From an uncultured Clostridium sp. (lineage in GTDB: Bacteria; Bacillota; Clostridia; Oscillospirales; Butyricicoccaceae), in assembly GCA_947427035.1 (NCBI GenBank), contig CANEGK010000006.1, forward strand, positions 1-64,000: DNA of 64,000 bases, given 5' to 3'. The notes under the pieces are model-generated. The model was not told where the DNA came from. It did not search any database and saw nothing but the letters and a program-made list of their open reading frames with translations. The position numbers and the translations under genes were made by a program. Below, in pieces: positions 43,685-52,287 of the stretch; position 1 is the first letter of the stretch; each line of letters opens with the position of its first letter.

Positions 43685-45822
43685 AAATACTCAAATATCT
43701 GTGGCAGTCCAAATGGGCCGTGCTCGCCGTTTTTGCCCTGCTTTTTACCGAGGCGTGGTGCGACCTGTCGCTGCCGCAGTACACATCGGATATTGTCGAC
43801 GTGGGCATTCAGCAGGGCGGCGTCGAAACCGCCGTGCCCGAACGCGTGCGCGAAAGCACATTGGATGCCCTCAAGCGCTTCATGACCGACGAAGAGATTT
43901 CACTGGTCGACGCCGCCTATGTCCCGGATAGCGAAGGCGTTTTGCGGCTGAACGCCGAGGACGGCGAGACGCTTGACGCCCTTGACCGCGCGTTCGGACT
44001 GCCCATGCTGGCTCTTTCCGCCTTTCAGGAAAACGAAAAGGTCAAAGCCGATTTTGAAGCGGCCGTGCAATCCGGCCGGCTGACCCGCGAAAATCTTGCG
44101 GCGATCCGCGGGCAGGCGCTCGAAACTCTGGGTGACAATGCCGAGACCGTTATCCACCAGCGGGCCGTCCTGTTTGTCAAAAGCGAGTACGAGGCGCTGG
44201 GCATCGCCTCGCACATACAAACGTCCTATCTGCTGCGCACCGGCGGCAAAATGCTGGCCGTCACCCTGCTCATTGTGGCGGCGTCCATTCTGGTCAGCTT
44301 TCTGTCTTCGCGCGTCGCCGCCCGCGTCGGCATGACGCTGCGGGGCCAGGTTTTTTCCAAGGTCGTCTCCTTTTCCAGCGCCGAAACCGACCGGTTTTCC
44401 ACCGCGTCGCTCATCACCCGCAGCACCAACGACATTCAGCAGATTCAGATGGTCGTCGTCATGCTGCTGCGCCTGGTGCTGTACGCCCCCATTTTAGGGC
44501 TCGGCGGCGTATTTAAGGTGATGGAAACCCACACTGGCATGAGCTGGATCATCGGCGTCGGCGTCGGCTGCATTGTGGCCCTCATCGCCGTTTTGATGGG
44601 CGTCGCCATGCCCAAGTTTAAAAAGATGCAGACATTGGTCGACCGCGTCAACCTGGTCTCGCGTGAGATTCTGACCGGTCTGCCCGTCATCCGCGCTTTC
44701 AGCCGCGAAAAGCATGAGGAGCAGCGCTTTGACCAGGCCAACACCGACCTGATGCGCACACAGCTCTTCACCAACCGCGTCATGACCTTCATGCAGCCGA
44801 CCATGATGCTTTTGATGAACGGTATCAGCATCCTGATCGTCTGGGTGGGCGCGCAGCGCATTGACATGGGCCATATGCAGGTGGGCGACATGATGGCCTT
44901 TATCACCTACACCATGCAAATCGTCATGTCCTTCCTCATGCTTTCCATGATGTCCATTATGCTGCCGCGCGCCGGCGTTGCGGCGGGACGCATCAACGAG
45001 GTTCTCGAGACGGAAAACACCATCCGCGACCCGGAAAAGCCCCGCGACAACGAAAAGGACGTCCTGCGCGGCGTCATCTGCTTTGAAAGCGTCTCCTTCC
45101 GCTACCCCGACTCTGACGCCGACGTGCTGACCGACATCTCCTTCACCGCACGGCCCGGCGAGACGACGGCCATCATCGGCTCGACGGGCAGCGGCAAATC
45201 GACCCTGCTCAACCTCATTCCCCGCTTTTTCGATGTAACGGCTGGGCGCATCACGCTGGACGGCGTCGATATCCGTGAGCTGTCGCAGCACAAGCTTCGC
45301 TCGCTCCTCGGCTATGTGCCGCAAAAGGGCGTCCTCTTTTCCGGCGACATCGAAAGCAACCTGAAGTTCGGCGGCGCCGATATCAGCGACGCGCAGATGC
45401 AAAGGGCCGCCGCCATCGCACAGGCCGCCGATTTTATCGGACAGAAGCCCGAGCAATACCACAGCCCCATTGCGCAGGGCGGGTCCAACGTCTCCGGCGG
45501 GCAGAAGCAGCGCCTTTCCATCGCCCGCGCCATCGCCAAAAACCCGCAGGTCTACCTGTTTGACGACAGCTTTTCGGCCCTCGATTACAAAACCGACGTC
45601 GCGCTGCGCCGCGCGCTGAACGAAAATATCCGCGACGCCGCCGTCATCATCGTCGCACAGCGCATCAGCACCATCGCGCACGCCGAACAGATTCTCGTGC
45701 TGGATGAAGGGAAGATCGTCGGCCGGGGCACCCACGAAGAACTGCTGCGCACCTGTGCGGAATACCGGGAAATCGCCCGGTCACAGCTTTCAGAAGAAGA
45801 GTTAGGAGGTATGCAGGCATGA
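43678..45822 (+). CDS. ABC exporter half-transporter with large extracytoplasmic insert
   Basis: A 714-residue fused permease-ATPase (type IV exporter). Between TM1 and TM2 (about residues 50-185) lies an acidic, helical, non-membrane insert. The ATPase has Walker A IIGSTGSGKST, signature NVSGGQKQRLS and Walker B VYLFDDSFSALD. The residue after Walker B is Asp where exporters normally have a catalytic Glu, so this half carries the degenerate site, as in heterodimeric exporters. The partner follows with a four-base overlap. Probably a multidrug or lipid exporter. Confidence 0.92.
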   Translation: MLKILKYLWQSKWAVLAVFALLFTEAWCDLSLPQYTSDIVDVGIQQGGVETAVPERVRESTLDALKRFMTDEEISLVDAAYVPDSEGVLRLNAEDGETLDALDRAFGLPMLALSAFQENEKVKADFEAAVQSGRLTRENLAAIRGQALETLGDNAETVIHQRAVLFVKSEYEALGIASHIQTSYLLRTGGKMLAVTLLIVAASILVSFLSSRVAARVGMTLRGQVFSKVVSFSSAETDRFSTASLITRSTNDIQQIQMVVVMLLRLVLYAPILGLGGVFKVMETHTGMSWIIGVGVGCIVALIAVLMGVAMPKFKKMQTLVDRVNLVSREILTGLPVIRAFSREKHEEQRFDQANTDLMRTQLFTNRVMTFMQPTMMLLMNGISILIVWVGAQRIDMGHMQVGDMMAFITYTMQIVMSFLMLSMMSIMLPRAGVAAGRINEVLETENTIRDPEKPRDNEKDVLRGVICFESVSFRYPDSDADVLTDISFTARPGETTAIIGSTGSGKSTLLNLIPRFFDVTAGRITLDGVDIRELSQHKLRSLLGYVPQKGVLFSGDIESNLKFGGADISDAQMQRAAAIAQAADFIGQKPEQYHSPIAQGGSNVSGGQKQRLSIARAIAKNPQVYLFDDSFSALDYKTDVALRRALNENIRDAAVIIVAQRISTIAHAEQILVLDEGKIVGRGTHEELLRTCAEYREIARSQLSEEELGGMQA

Positions 45823-47678
45823 GCAACCGTCCGCAGGGAAACCATCCGTTCCGCCCCATGCGCCGCGGCCCCGGCGGGCCCCGCGGCATGATGCCGGGCG
45901 AAAAGGCCAAAGATTTCAAGGGCACCATCCGCCGGCTTTTCAGCCACCTGGGCCATTTTAAGCTGACCATCCTCCTTGTCGGCCTTTTTGCCGTCGGCAG
46001 TACGGTTTTCAGCATTCTGGGGCCCAAGATTCTGGGGCGCGCCACCACCGAAATTTTTAACGGGCTTGTCGCCAAGCTCTCGGGAAGCGGCTCCATCAAC
46101 TTTGGCAAAATCGGGCAGACGCTGCGCTTTCTGCTCGGCCTGTACGCTTTCAGCGCCTGCCTGTCCTTTTTACAGGGCTGGCTGATGAGCTCTGTGACAC
46201 AGAAGACCTGCTACGGCCTGCGGCGGGACATCTCGGAAAAAATCCACCGGATGCCCATGAAGTATTTCGAGTCCAAAACGGTCGGCGAGGTCCTTTCGCG
46301 CATCACCAACGACGTCGATACGCTGGGCCAAAGCTTAAACCAGAGCGTGACGCAGATCATCACGGCGGCGACCACCCTGATCGGCGTTTTCGTCATGATG
46401 CTGAGCATCAGCCCGCTTATGACGCTCATTGCGGTGCTCATTCTTCCCCTCTGCGGCGCGCTCATCATGCTGGTCTTCAAGCGCTCGCAAAAGTATTTCA
46501 TCGCGCAGCAGTCCTTCCTCGGCCAGCTCAACGGCCAGGTTGAAGAGGTTTACAGCGGCCACAACATCGTCAAGGCCTTCAACCGCGAAGAGGCCGTCCT
46601 GCGCGACTTCGGCTGGGTCAACGAGCGCCTTTACGAATCGGCCTGGAAATCGCAGGCCCTTTCCGGCCTCATGCGGCCCGCCATGATCTTCATCGGCAAC
46701 CTCGGTTATGTCATGGTCGCCGTGGTGGGTGGGCTGCTCGCCGCTCGCGGTTCCATCACGGTCGGCGACATTCAGGCCTTTATCCAATATGTCAAAAGCT
46801 TCACCCAGCCGGTGCAGCAGGTGGCCCAAATTTCCAACCTTCTGCAATCCATGGCCGCAGCGGCCGAGCGCGTCTTTGAATTCCTGGAAGAGGAAGAAGA
46901 GCCCGCCGGCGGGCAAAATCCCATTCCGGCGGCCGATATTCAGGGAAAGGTTGAGTTCCGGCATGTCCGCTTTGGCTACACCGAAGACAAGACGGTCATC
47001 GGCGACTTTTCCGCCGCCGTCGAACCGGGGCAGATGGTGGCCATCGTCGGCCCGACAGGCGCCGGCAAAACCACGATGGTCAAGCTGCTCATGCGTTTTT
47101 ACGACGTCAACGACGGTGCCATTCTGGTCGACGGGCACGATGTGCGGGAGTTCGAACGCAGTGAACTGCGCCGTGCCTTTGGCATGGTCTTGCAGGACAC
47201 CTGGCTCTTTAAGGGCACCATTATGGAAAACATCCGTTACGGCCGCCTGGACGCCACGGACGAAGAGGTCATCGCCGCCGCCAAAGCCGCGCACGTCCAC
47301 CACTTCATTCAGACGCTGCCCGGCGGGTATCAGATGGAGCTCAACGAGGACGCCACCAACATCTCGCAGGGGCAAAAGCAGCTTTTGACCATCGCACGCG
47401 CCATTCTGGCCGACAACCGCGTCATGATTCTGGACGAAGCGACCTCGTCGGTCGACACCCGCACCGAGCGGCGCATTCAGCAGGCCATGCAGAACCTGAT
47501 GCGCGGGCGCACCAGCTTTGTCATCGCGCACCGGCTGTCGACCATCCGCGACGCCGACCTCATTCTGGTCATGAAGGACGGCGACATCGTCGAGCAGGGC
47601 TCCCACCAGGAACTGCTGGAAAAGGGCGGTTTTTACGCCGAGCTCTACAATTCGCAGTTTGAAGAGGATGTGGCTTAG
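45819..47678 (+). CDS. ABC exporter half-transporter with consensus ATPase
   Basis: A 619-residue permease-ATPase fusion partnering the previous gene. A Pro/Gly/Arg-rich N-terminus (about 25 residues) precedes six helices. The ATPase has Walker A IVGPTGAGKTT and Walker B VMILDEATSSVD with the catalytic Glu. Its signature reads NISQGQKQLL rather than SGGQ, also usual in one half of such pairs. The start ATG overlaps the previous stop (ATGA). Confidence 0.94.
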   Translation: MSNRPQGNHPFRPMRRGPGGPRGMMPGEKAKDFKGTIRRLFSHLGHFKLTILLVGLFAVGSTVFSILGPKILGRATTEIFNGLVAKLSGSGSINFGKIGQTLRFLLGLYAFSACLSFLQGWLMSSVTQKTCYGLRRDISEKIHRMPMKYFESKTVGEVLSRITNDVDTLGQSLNQSVTQIITAATTLIGVFVMMLSISPLMTLIAVLILPLCGALIMLVFKRSQKYFIAQQSFLGQLNGQVEEVYSGHNIVKAFNREEAVLRDFGWVNERLYESAWKSQALSGLMRPAMIFIGNLGYVMVAVVGGLLAARGSITVGDIQAFIQYVKSFTQPVQQVAQISNLLQSMAAAAERVFEFLEEEEEPAGGQNPIPAADIQGKVEFRHVRFGYTEDKTVIGDFSAAVEPGQMVAIVGPTGAGKTTMVKLLMRFYDVNDGAILVDGHDVREFERSELRRAFGMVLQDTWLFKGTIMENIRYGRLDATDEEVIAAAKAAHVHHFIQTLPGGYQMELNEDATNISQGQKQLLTIARAILADNRVMILDEATSSVDTRTERRIQQAMQNLMRGRTSFVIAHRLSTIRDADLILVMKDGDIVEQGSHQELLEKGGFYAELYNSQFEEDVA

Positions 47679-47699
47679 TTCCCCGTTTCCCGGCTACAC

Positions 47700-47737
47700 A
47701 AAAGCCCCGGCTCCTGCAAAAAGGAGTCGGGGCTTTT
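47700..47737. terminator. Terminator between convergent ABC and acyltransferase genes
   Basis: A 16-bp stem with one G-U pair (47700-47715 with 47722-47737) is flanked by A and T runs. The acyltransferase stop codon overlaps its edge. Confidence 0.85.
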
Positions 47738-48429
47738 CATCCGATAATATCGCCGCTCTGGCGGCCCAGCCGGTTGATTTCGCTGACAATTCGCGCCGCC
47801 ATCTCGCCGCGCGCCTGCGCAAAGGGCACGTCGTCGGGAAAACGCAGCGGCGGCCCGGCTATGACCGTTTTGCGCTGCGCGCTGCAATAGACCGGCGTAA
47901 AAGCCAGGTGCTGGCCCGAAGCCTGATAAAAGCTCTTTTCCAGATGCAGAAAGCCGGTATACAATCCGCCCATCTCCGGCGACGGACTGGAATATTCTAA
48001 ATCCGGGCAGATGAGCAGGCTGTCGCCCTGTTCCAGCGCCCGTGACGATTCACGCAGCGTTTCACCGATGCGTCTGCTCCCACGATGCACCGGCACGGCG
48101 CGCAGAACGCGCAGGGCGGCGGGCAGCACAAGCGCAACGGCCCCGGCTGCGATTGCAGACAGGCCGCGCGGCAGCCGAAACCGCCGCCGGAATGTAAAGC
48201 TGTAGAAATGCCGCCAGCAGGTGCGCACGTGAAAAAAGGCGGCCATCGTCCACAGCCGGGCTTTATCGGGCAGCATCGGCAATGCGTGCAGCGGCCCGAA
48301 CATGTTTTGATGATGCACGAGAAAAACCGTCGGATCGCGCTCTTCTTTCAGGCCCTCCGTATGCCAGCCCCGCAAAAACAGGCGCATCATCCGTCGGCAG
48401 CCGCGTCCCGATTGCTTTGTATGTTTCAA
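47737..48429 (-). CDS. PlsC-like acyltransferase
   Basis: A 230-residue protein of the lysophosphatidate-acyltransferase type. The HxxxxD block is diverged (VFLVHHQNMFGPLHALP). Later blocks are VPVHRGSRRIGETLRESSRALEQGDSLLICPD (acceptor binding) and FTPVYCSAQRKTVIAGPPLRF. One hydrophobic segment lies near residues 90-110. Its start overlaps the stop of the glycosyltransferase by four bases, so the two probably act on the same lipid or glycolipid. Confidence 0.72.
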   Translation of the reverse strand: MKHTKQSGRGCRRMMRLFLRGWHTEGLKEERDPTVFLVHHQNMFGPLHALPMLPDKARLWTMAAFFHVRTCWRHFYSFTFRRRFRLPRGLSAIAAGAVALVLPAALRVLRAVPVHRGSRRIGETLRESSRALEQGDSLLICPDLEYSSPSPEMGGLYTGFLHLEKSFYQASGQHLAFTPVYCSAQRKTVIAGPPLRFPDDVPFAQARGEMAARIVSEINRLGRQSGDIIG

Positions 48430-49496
48430 GAATTCTCACCTGCCTTTGCAAAAACCCAGTGCAGCTGAACCTGATAGCTCCCCGCTGCCAGCAGCAAATC
48501 GGTCGCCCATTTGGCCGCCAGTTCATCGGCTCCAAGCGCTGTCAGCAGCCACGCGCCGCTGATCGAGCAGACGAGCTGTACTGTCAGAAGAATATAATAC
48601 CGCACGGCCGTCTGCCGGATCTCGCGCGTCTGCACATAGGGCAGCCGTCGGTTGAGCGCGTAGTTGACGACTGATGACAAGAGCCGCGCCAGTACGGCGG
48701 CGCACAGAATGCGCGCAGACTGCGGCAGCCCGGCCAGAGCCCATTTGACGAGCAGCGCATAAACAAATACATCGGCCGCCGCCGACAAGACAGACGACAG
48801 CCCGTATTGCCCCAGGCCGCGCAGCAGCTGCCCCGTTACCCGCAGGGAGTCGCGCACCGGCCGGTAGTGGCTGCCCGCATTGTTGTCAAAATAGAGCGTT
48901 TCAATGGGCACCTTAACCATGGGCACAGCCAGACTGTGCGCCAGTATGAGCATATTGAGCTCGTATTCATATCGTTCGCCGCGCAGCGTACACAAGGGGT
49001 CGAGCATGGACGCAGGAATTCCGCGCAGCCCGGTCTGCGTGTCTTCCAAATCGATGTTGTACAAAAGCTTCATGGCCCGCGCGGTGACACGGTTTCCCAC
49101 CATGCTGCGCCGGGGCGTCCCTTCTCCGAAGGTGCGGCAGCCCAGCACCAGCGCGCCGGGGCTTTCCCGGCACTGCTCCGCAACGCGCATGACGTCCGGA
49201 ACCGAGTGCTGCCCGTCGCAGTCGGCGGTAATGATGCTTTGCAGCCCCCGCTGTGTGCGCAGCCATTGAAAAGCCGTTTTGAGCGCCGCCCCCTTGCCGC
49301 GGTTATGCTCATGCCGCAGCACGCGGCAGCCCGGTATGCGCTCCGCCTCGTCAAACCAGGGGCGGCAGGCGCCGTCGCTCCCGTCGTCGACGACGAGGAC
49401 ACAGCAGTCGAGCGCACGGCGCAGGTGGCTCACATATTGCGGCAGCGTTTGCGCAGGTTGATAAGCGGGTATGACAATGCAGAGATCTGTCTGCAA
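48426..49496 (-). CDS. Family 2 glycosyltransferase fused to GtrA-like membrane domain
   Basis: A 356-residue protein. Residues 1-215 are a GT2 domain of dolichol/polyprenol-phosphate sugar synthase type (IVIPAYQPAQTL, LVVDDGSDG, HEHNRGKGAALKTAF, TADCDGQHSVPDV, GLRGIP). Residues about 225-350 form four membrane helices of the GtrA family (LGQYGLSSVLSAAADVFVYALL, VVNYALNRRLPYVQ). It probably loads a sugar onto a polyprenyl phosphate and helps flip it. It sits between the P-type ATPase (four-base gap) and the acyltransferase. Confidence 0.88.
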   Translation of the reverse strand: MQTDLCIVIPAYQPAQTLPQYVSHLRRALDCCVLVVDDGSDGACRPWFDEAERIPGCRVLRHEHNRGKGAALKTAFQWLRTQRGLQSIITADCDGQHSVPDVMRVAEQCRESPGALVLGCRTFGEGTPRRSMVGNRVTARAMKLLYNIDLEDTQTGLRGIPASMLDPLCTLRGERYEYELNMLILAHSLAVPMVKVPIETLYFDNNAGSHYRPVRDSLRVTGQLLRGLGQYGLSSVLSAAADVFVYALLVKWALAGLPQSARILCAAVLARLLSSVVNYALNRRLPYVQTREIRQTAVRYYILLTVQLVCSISGAWLLTALGADELAAKWATDLLLAAGSYQVQLHWVFAKAGENS

Positions 49497-49500
49497 ACCT

Positions 49501-51912
49501 TTACTCCTCCTTTACGGCCAGCTTTTGCTTGGCAAGGCCGCAGACGGCGGACAGCGCGCCAAACAGCACCGGCAGCGCGGCGGCGAGCGCCAATGCCAGA
49601 CGCACAGCCGTCTGCCCGAGCGGAACGATGTGCATCATGAAACCGAAGGCTGTGACGGCCGCGGCAAACAGGGCGCCCACGCCGAGCAGAAGCGCCGCCC
49701 GGCGGCGATTCAGGGGCCAGCACAGCCGCAGCAGGACCAGAACGCCCGCAAGACCAATCAGAATGGTGCCGACCGTGGCGGTCTGCTCAAGCGGCAGCCC
49801 GGCCCGCTCGCCGTACCAGGCGGCCGCCAGCAGCACGGCCGCCGTGCTCAGACCGCCCGGCAGCGCATTTAAAACCGCGCTGGACAGGAAGTTCCCCCGC
49901 ACGCGGCTGGCCGTCGGCTCAAACGTAAGAACAAAAGACGGCAGGCCGATCATCAATCCGCCGTATAAACTGACCTGGATGGGCAGCAGCGGGTAGGACA
50001 GCGGCAGGATGAGCAGCGCCAGCGCCATAACAAACGAATAGATATTTTTAACCAGAAAGAGCGACGCCGCCCGGCCGATATTGCCCATCACCCGCCGGCC
50101 CTCCTGCACAATGTGCGGCAGGGCCGCCATATCGGACTGCAAAAGCACCAGCTGCGACACCTGCTGCGCCGCGTCGCTGCCCGAAGCCATCGCGACGCTG
50201 CAATCGGCTTCGCGCAGGGCGAGCACGTCGTTGACGCCGTCCCCCAGCATGGCGACTTTGTGTCCCCTTTTTTGCAGCGCGCGGACAATGCTCCGTTTCT
50301 GCTGGGGCGAAACGCGGCCAAACACCACCGTGTCCTCCGTCTGCGCGGCCAGTTCCCTTTCGTCAAGCCCGGCCGCGTCCAGCCAGCGCTCGGCGCCCGG
50401 CACACCCGCCTGCCGCGCCAGGCAGGATGCCGTTTCCGGGCTGTCGCCCGAAATGATTTTCACCTCGACCCCCTGCTCGCAGAAATAGGCCAACGTTTCG
50501 GCCGCATTCTGCCGCACGCAGTCGGCCAATACGACAAAGCCCAGCGGCTCGGGGGCGCTGCACAGAGCGCTTTCTTTCAGTATGTCCCGTCCTGCGGCAA
50601 AAACAAGCGTCCGCCGCCCTTCTTTCCATTCTTTCTGCAACGCGCTGCGCCACAACCCACAGGCTTCGCCCAGCACGGCCTCGGGCGCGCCCAGCACAAA
50701 CTGCACTCCGTCCCCGCGCTCCAGCGCGCTCCACTTGCGCGCCGAGGAGAAGGGCACCTTTTGCCTGACATTCCAAGGCCTTTCCGGCACAGCGCAGTAC
50801 TGTTGCAACGCCGCCGACGTCGCGTTCCCGCCCGAGTCGGCGTGAACAAAAGCGCCCAGCAGCCGCGACAGCTCGTCCACACCGGCCGCCGCGGGAATGA
50901 GCGATGTCACGCTCAGATGCCCCTCGGTAATGGTGCCCGTTTTGTCCAGGCAGACCGTGTCGACCTTCGCCAGGTTTTCAATACAGCTCAATTCATGCAC
51001 CAGCGTGCCGCGGTGCGACAGGTTGAGAACGCTGACAGCCAGCGCTGCGCTGACCAGCAGATACAGCCCTTCGGGAATCATGCCGACCACCGCCGCCACC
51101 GTCGAGCTGACGGCATACCGCAGCCCCGTTTCCGGCTGCGACCACGCGCGCCAGAAAAGCACCAGCCCGAGCGGCAGAATGCCGACGGACGTCATGTGCA
51201 GCCAGCGATCCAGCTCGTGCATCATGCCCGAGCGGTGGTGCTTTTGCTTCCGCACCGCGCCCGTAATATGCGCCGCATAGCAGTCGTGCCCGACGCGCTC
51301 CAGCTGGGCGCGGCCCTGCCCCGCCATGACGACGCTGCCCGAAAGCAGCGTGTCCCCGGGGTTTTTGGGCACCGCGTCACTCTCGCCGGTCAGCAGCGAC
51401 TCGTCAACCTCCAGAAAACCGAAGCGCAGCACGGCGTCGGCGCACACTTGGTCGCCCGCTGCGACCTCGATAATGTCGTCAAGCACCAGCTTTTCGGCTG
51501 GCGTTTTCTCCCTGTGCCCGTCCCGGACAGCGACGACGTCGCGCACCGCCAGCAGCGATATGCGTTCCAGCATGCGTTTGACCCGGATTTCCTGCACAAT
51601 GCCAATGAGTACGTTGACGGTGATGATGACCAGAAACAGAATGTCCGTATAAGCGCCCACCAGAATCAGGCAGACGGCCAGTGCCAGGAAAACAAAATTG
51701 AAAAACACGCAGAGATTATCACGGATAATAGCGCCATAGGATTTGCTCAGCTTGTCGGGCGGCGTGTTGCAAAGCCCCGCTTTCATGCGCTCTTCCACCT
51801 GTGCGCCCGTCAGGCCGCGCTGCACATCGATCGCCGGGCGGCCGCTCTGCGCCGGTTTGCAGCGGCACGCCTGCCCTATTTGATTCATCGGCGCTTCAGG
51901 GCTTGTACTCAC
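49501..51912 (-). CDS. P-type ATPase, CtpE-like cation pump
   Basis: An 803-residue P-type ATPase. The TGES actuator motif is LLTGESDAVPKNPGD, the phosphorylation site VCLDKTGTITEG near residue 318, and the hinge MLGDGVNDVLALREADCSVAMASG. The fourth helix reads VVGMIPEGLYLLVSAALAVS, the MxPEGL pattern I associate with CtpE, a calcium pump. No N-terminal heavy-metal domain is present. GTG 51912 is the start, with GGAAGGAG upstream. Confidence 0.88.
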   Translation of the reverse strand: MSTSPEAPMNQIGQACRCKPAQSGRPAIDVQRGLTGAQVEERMKAGLCNTPPDKLSKSYGAIIRDNLCVFFNFVFLALAVCLILVGAYTDILFLVIITVNVLIGIVQEIRVKRMLERISLLAVRDVVAVRDGHREKTPAEKLVLDDIIEVAAGDQVCADAVLRFGFLEVDESLLTGESDAVPKNPGDTLLSGSVVMAGQGRAQLERVGHDCYAAHITGAVRKQKHHRSGMMHELDRWLHMTSVGILPLGLVLFWRAWSQPETGLRYAVSSTVAAVVGMIPEGLYLLVSAALAVSVLNLSHRGTLVHELSCIENLAKVDTVCLDKTGTITEGHLSVTSLIPAAAGVDELSRLLGAFVHADSGGNATSAALQQYCAVPERPWNVRQKVPFSSARKWSALERGDGVQFVLGAPEAVLGEACGLWRSALQKEWKEGRRTLVFAAGRDILKESALCSAPEPLGFVVLADCVRQNAAETLAYFCEQGVEVKIISGDSPETASCLARQAGVPGAERWLDAAGLDERELAAQTEDTVVFGRVSPQQKRSIVRALQKRGHKVAMLGDGVNDVLALREADCSVAMASGSDAAQQVSQLVLLQSDMAALPHIVQEGRRVMGNIGRAASLFLVKNIYSFVMALALLILPLSYPLLPIQVSLYGGLMIGLPSFVLTFEPTASRVRGNFLSSAVLNALPGGLSTAAVLLAAAWYGERAGLPLEQTATVGTILIGLAGVLVLLRLCWPLNRRRAALLLGVGALFAAAVTAFGFMMHIVPLGQTAVRLALALAAALPVLFGALSAVCGLAKQKLAVKEE

Positions 51913-52096
51913 AAAAGACCGCGCTCCTTCCCGTTCATTCCATTTCTTTCTGCCATGATTCTAACAGACAAACCTTTCAAAAATCTTTCGAAAGTCTTTT
52001 ATCTTCTGCTCAAAAGTATTTTATTTCTTTGTCTGCCGTTTTCTGTAACCAGTATACCGCGCCGGGCGGACGCAGGCAATCCGTTCCGCATAAAAA

Positions 52097-52130
52097 GCCC
52101 TCCTGTTTGCAGAAAACAGGAGGGCGTTTT
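52097..52130. terminator. Hairpin terminator between the recombinase unit and the P-type ATPase
   Basis: A perfect 12-bp stem (52097-52108 with 52114-52125) with A-runs and T-runs on both sides. On the minus strand it closes the recombinase and 50-residue ORF unit. The remaining 180 bases to the ATPase start are AT-rich, and I see no gene in them. Confidence 0.85.
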
Positions 52131-52134
52131 TCGG

Positions 52135-52287
52135 TTATCTGCGGTCAAACTCCGGGTTGAACGCGTAAACGTTTTTGCTGTCCAGCTTGTCGGTCACTAT
52201 GCGCATCGCTTCCCCGAAGCGCGCGGATGCAAGCAAATCCCGCCAGAAAAATGACGCTTCCGCGTCAGAAATTCCACATAATTTCAA
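52135..52287 (-). CDS. Possible 50-residue ORF overlapping the recombinase end
   Basis: A frame starting at TTG 52287 (inside the recombinase, 22 bases before its stop is complete) and ending at 52135, just before the terminator: LKLCGISDAEASFFWRDLL, then FGEAMRIVTDKLDSKNVYAFNPEFDRR. The composition is protein-like, and the position right before a terminator favours a real or remnant gene. There is no clear ribosome site, so translation would need coupling. Family unknown. Confidence 0.35.
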   Translation of the reverse strand: MKLCGISDAEASFFWRDLLASARFGEAMRIVTDKLDSKNVYAFNPEFDRR

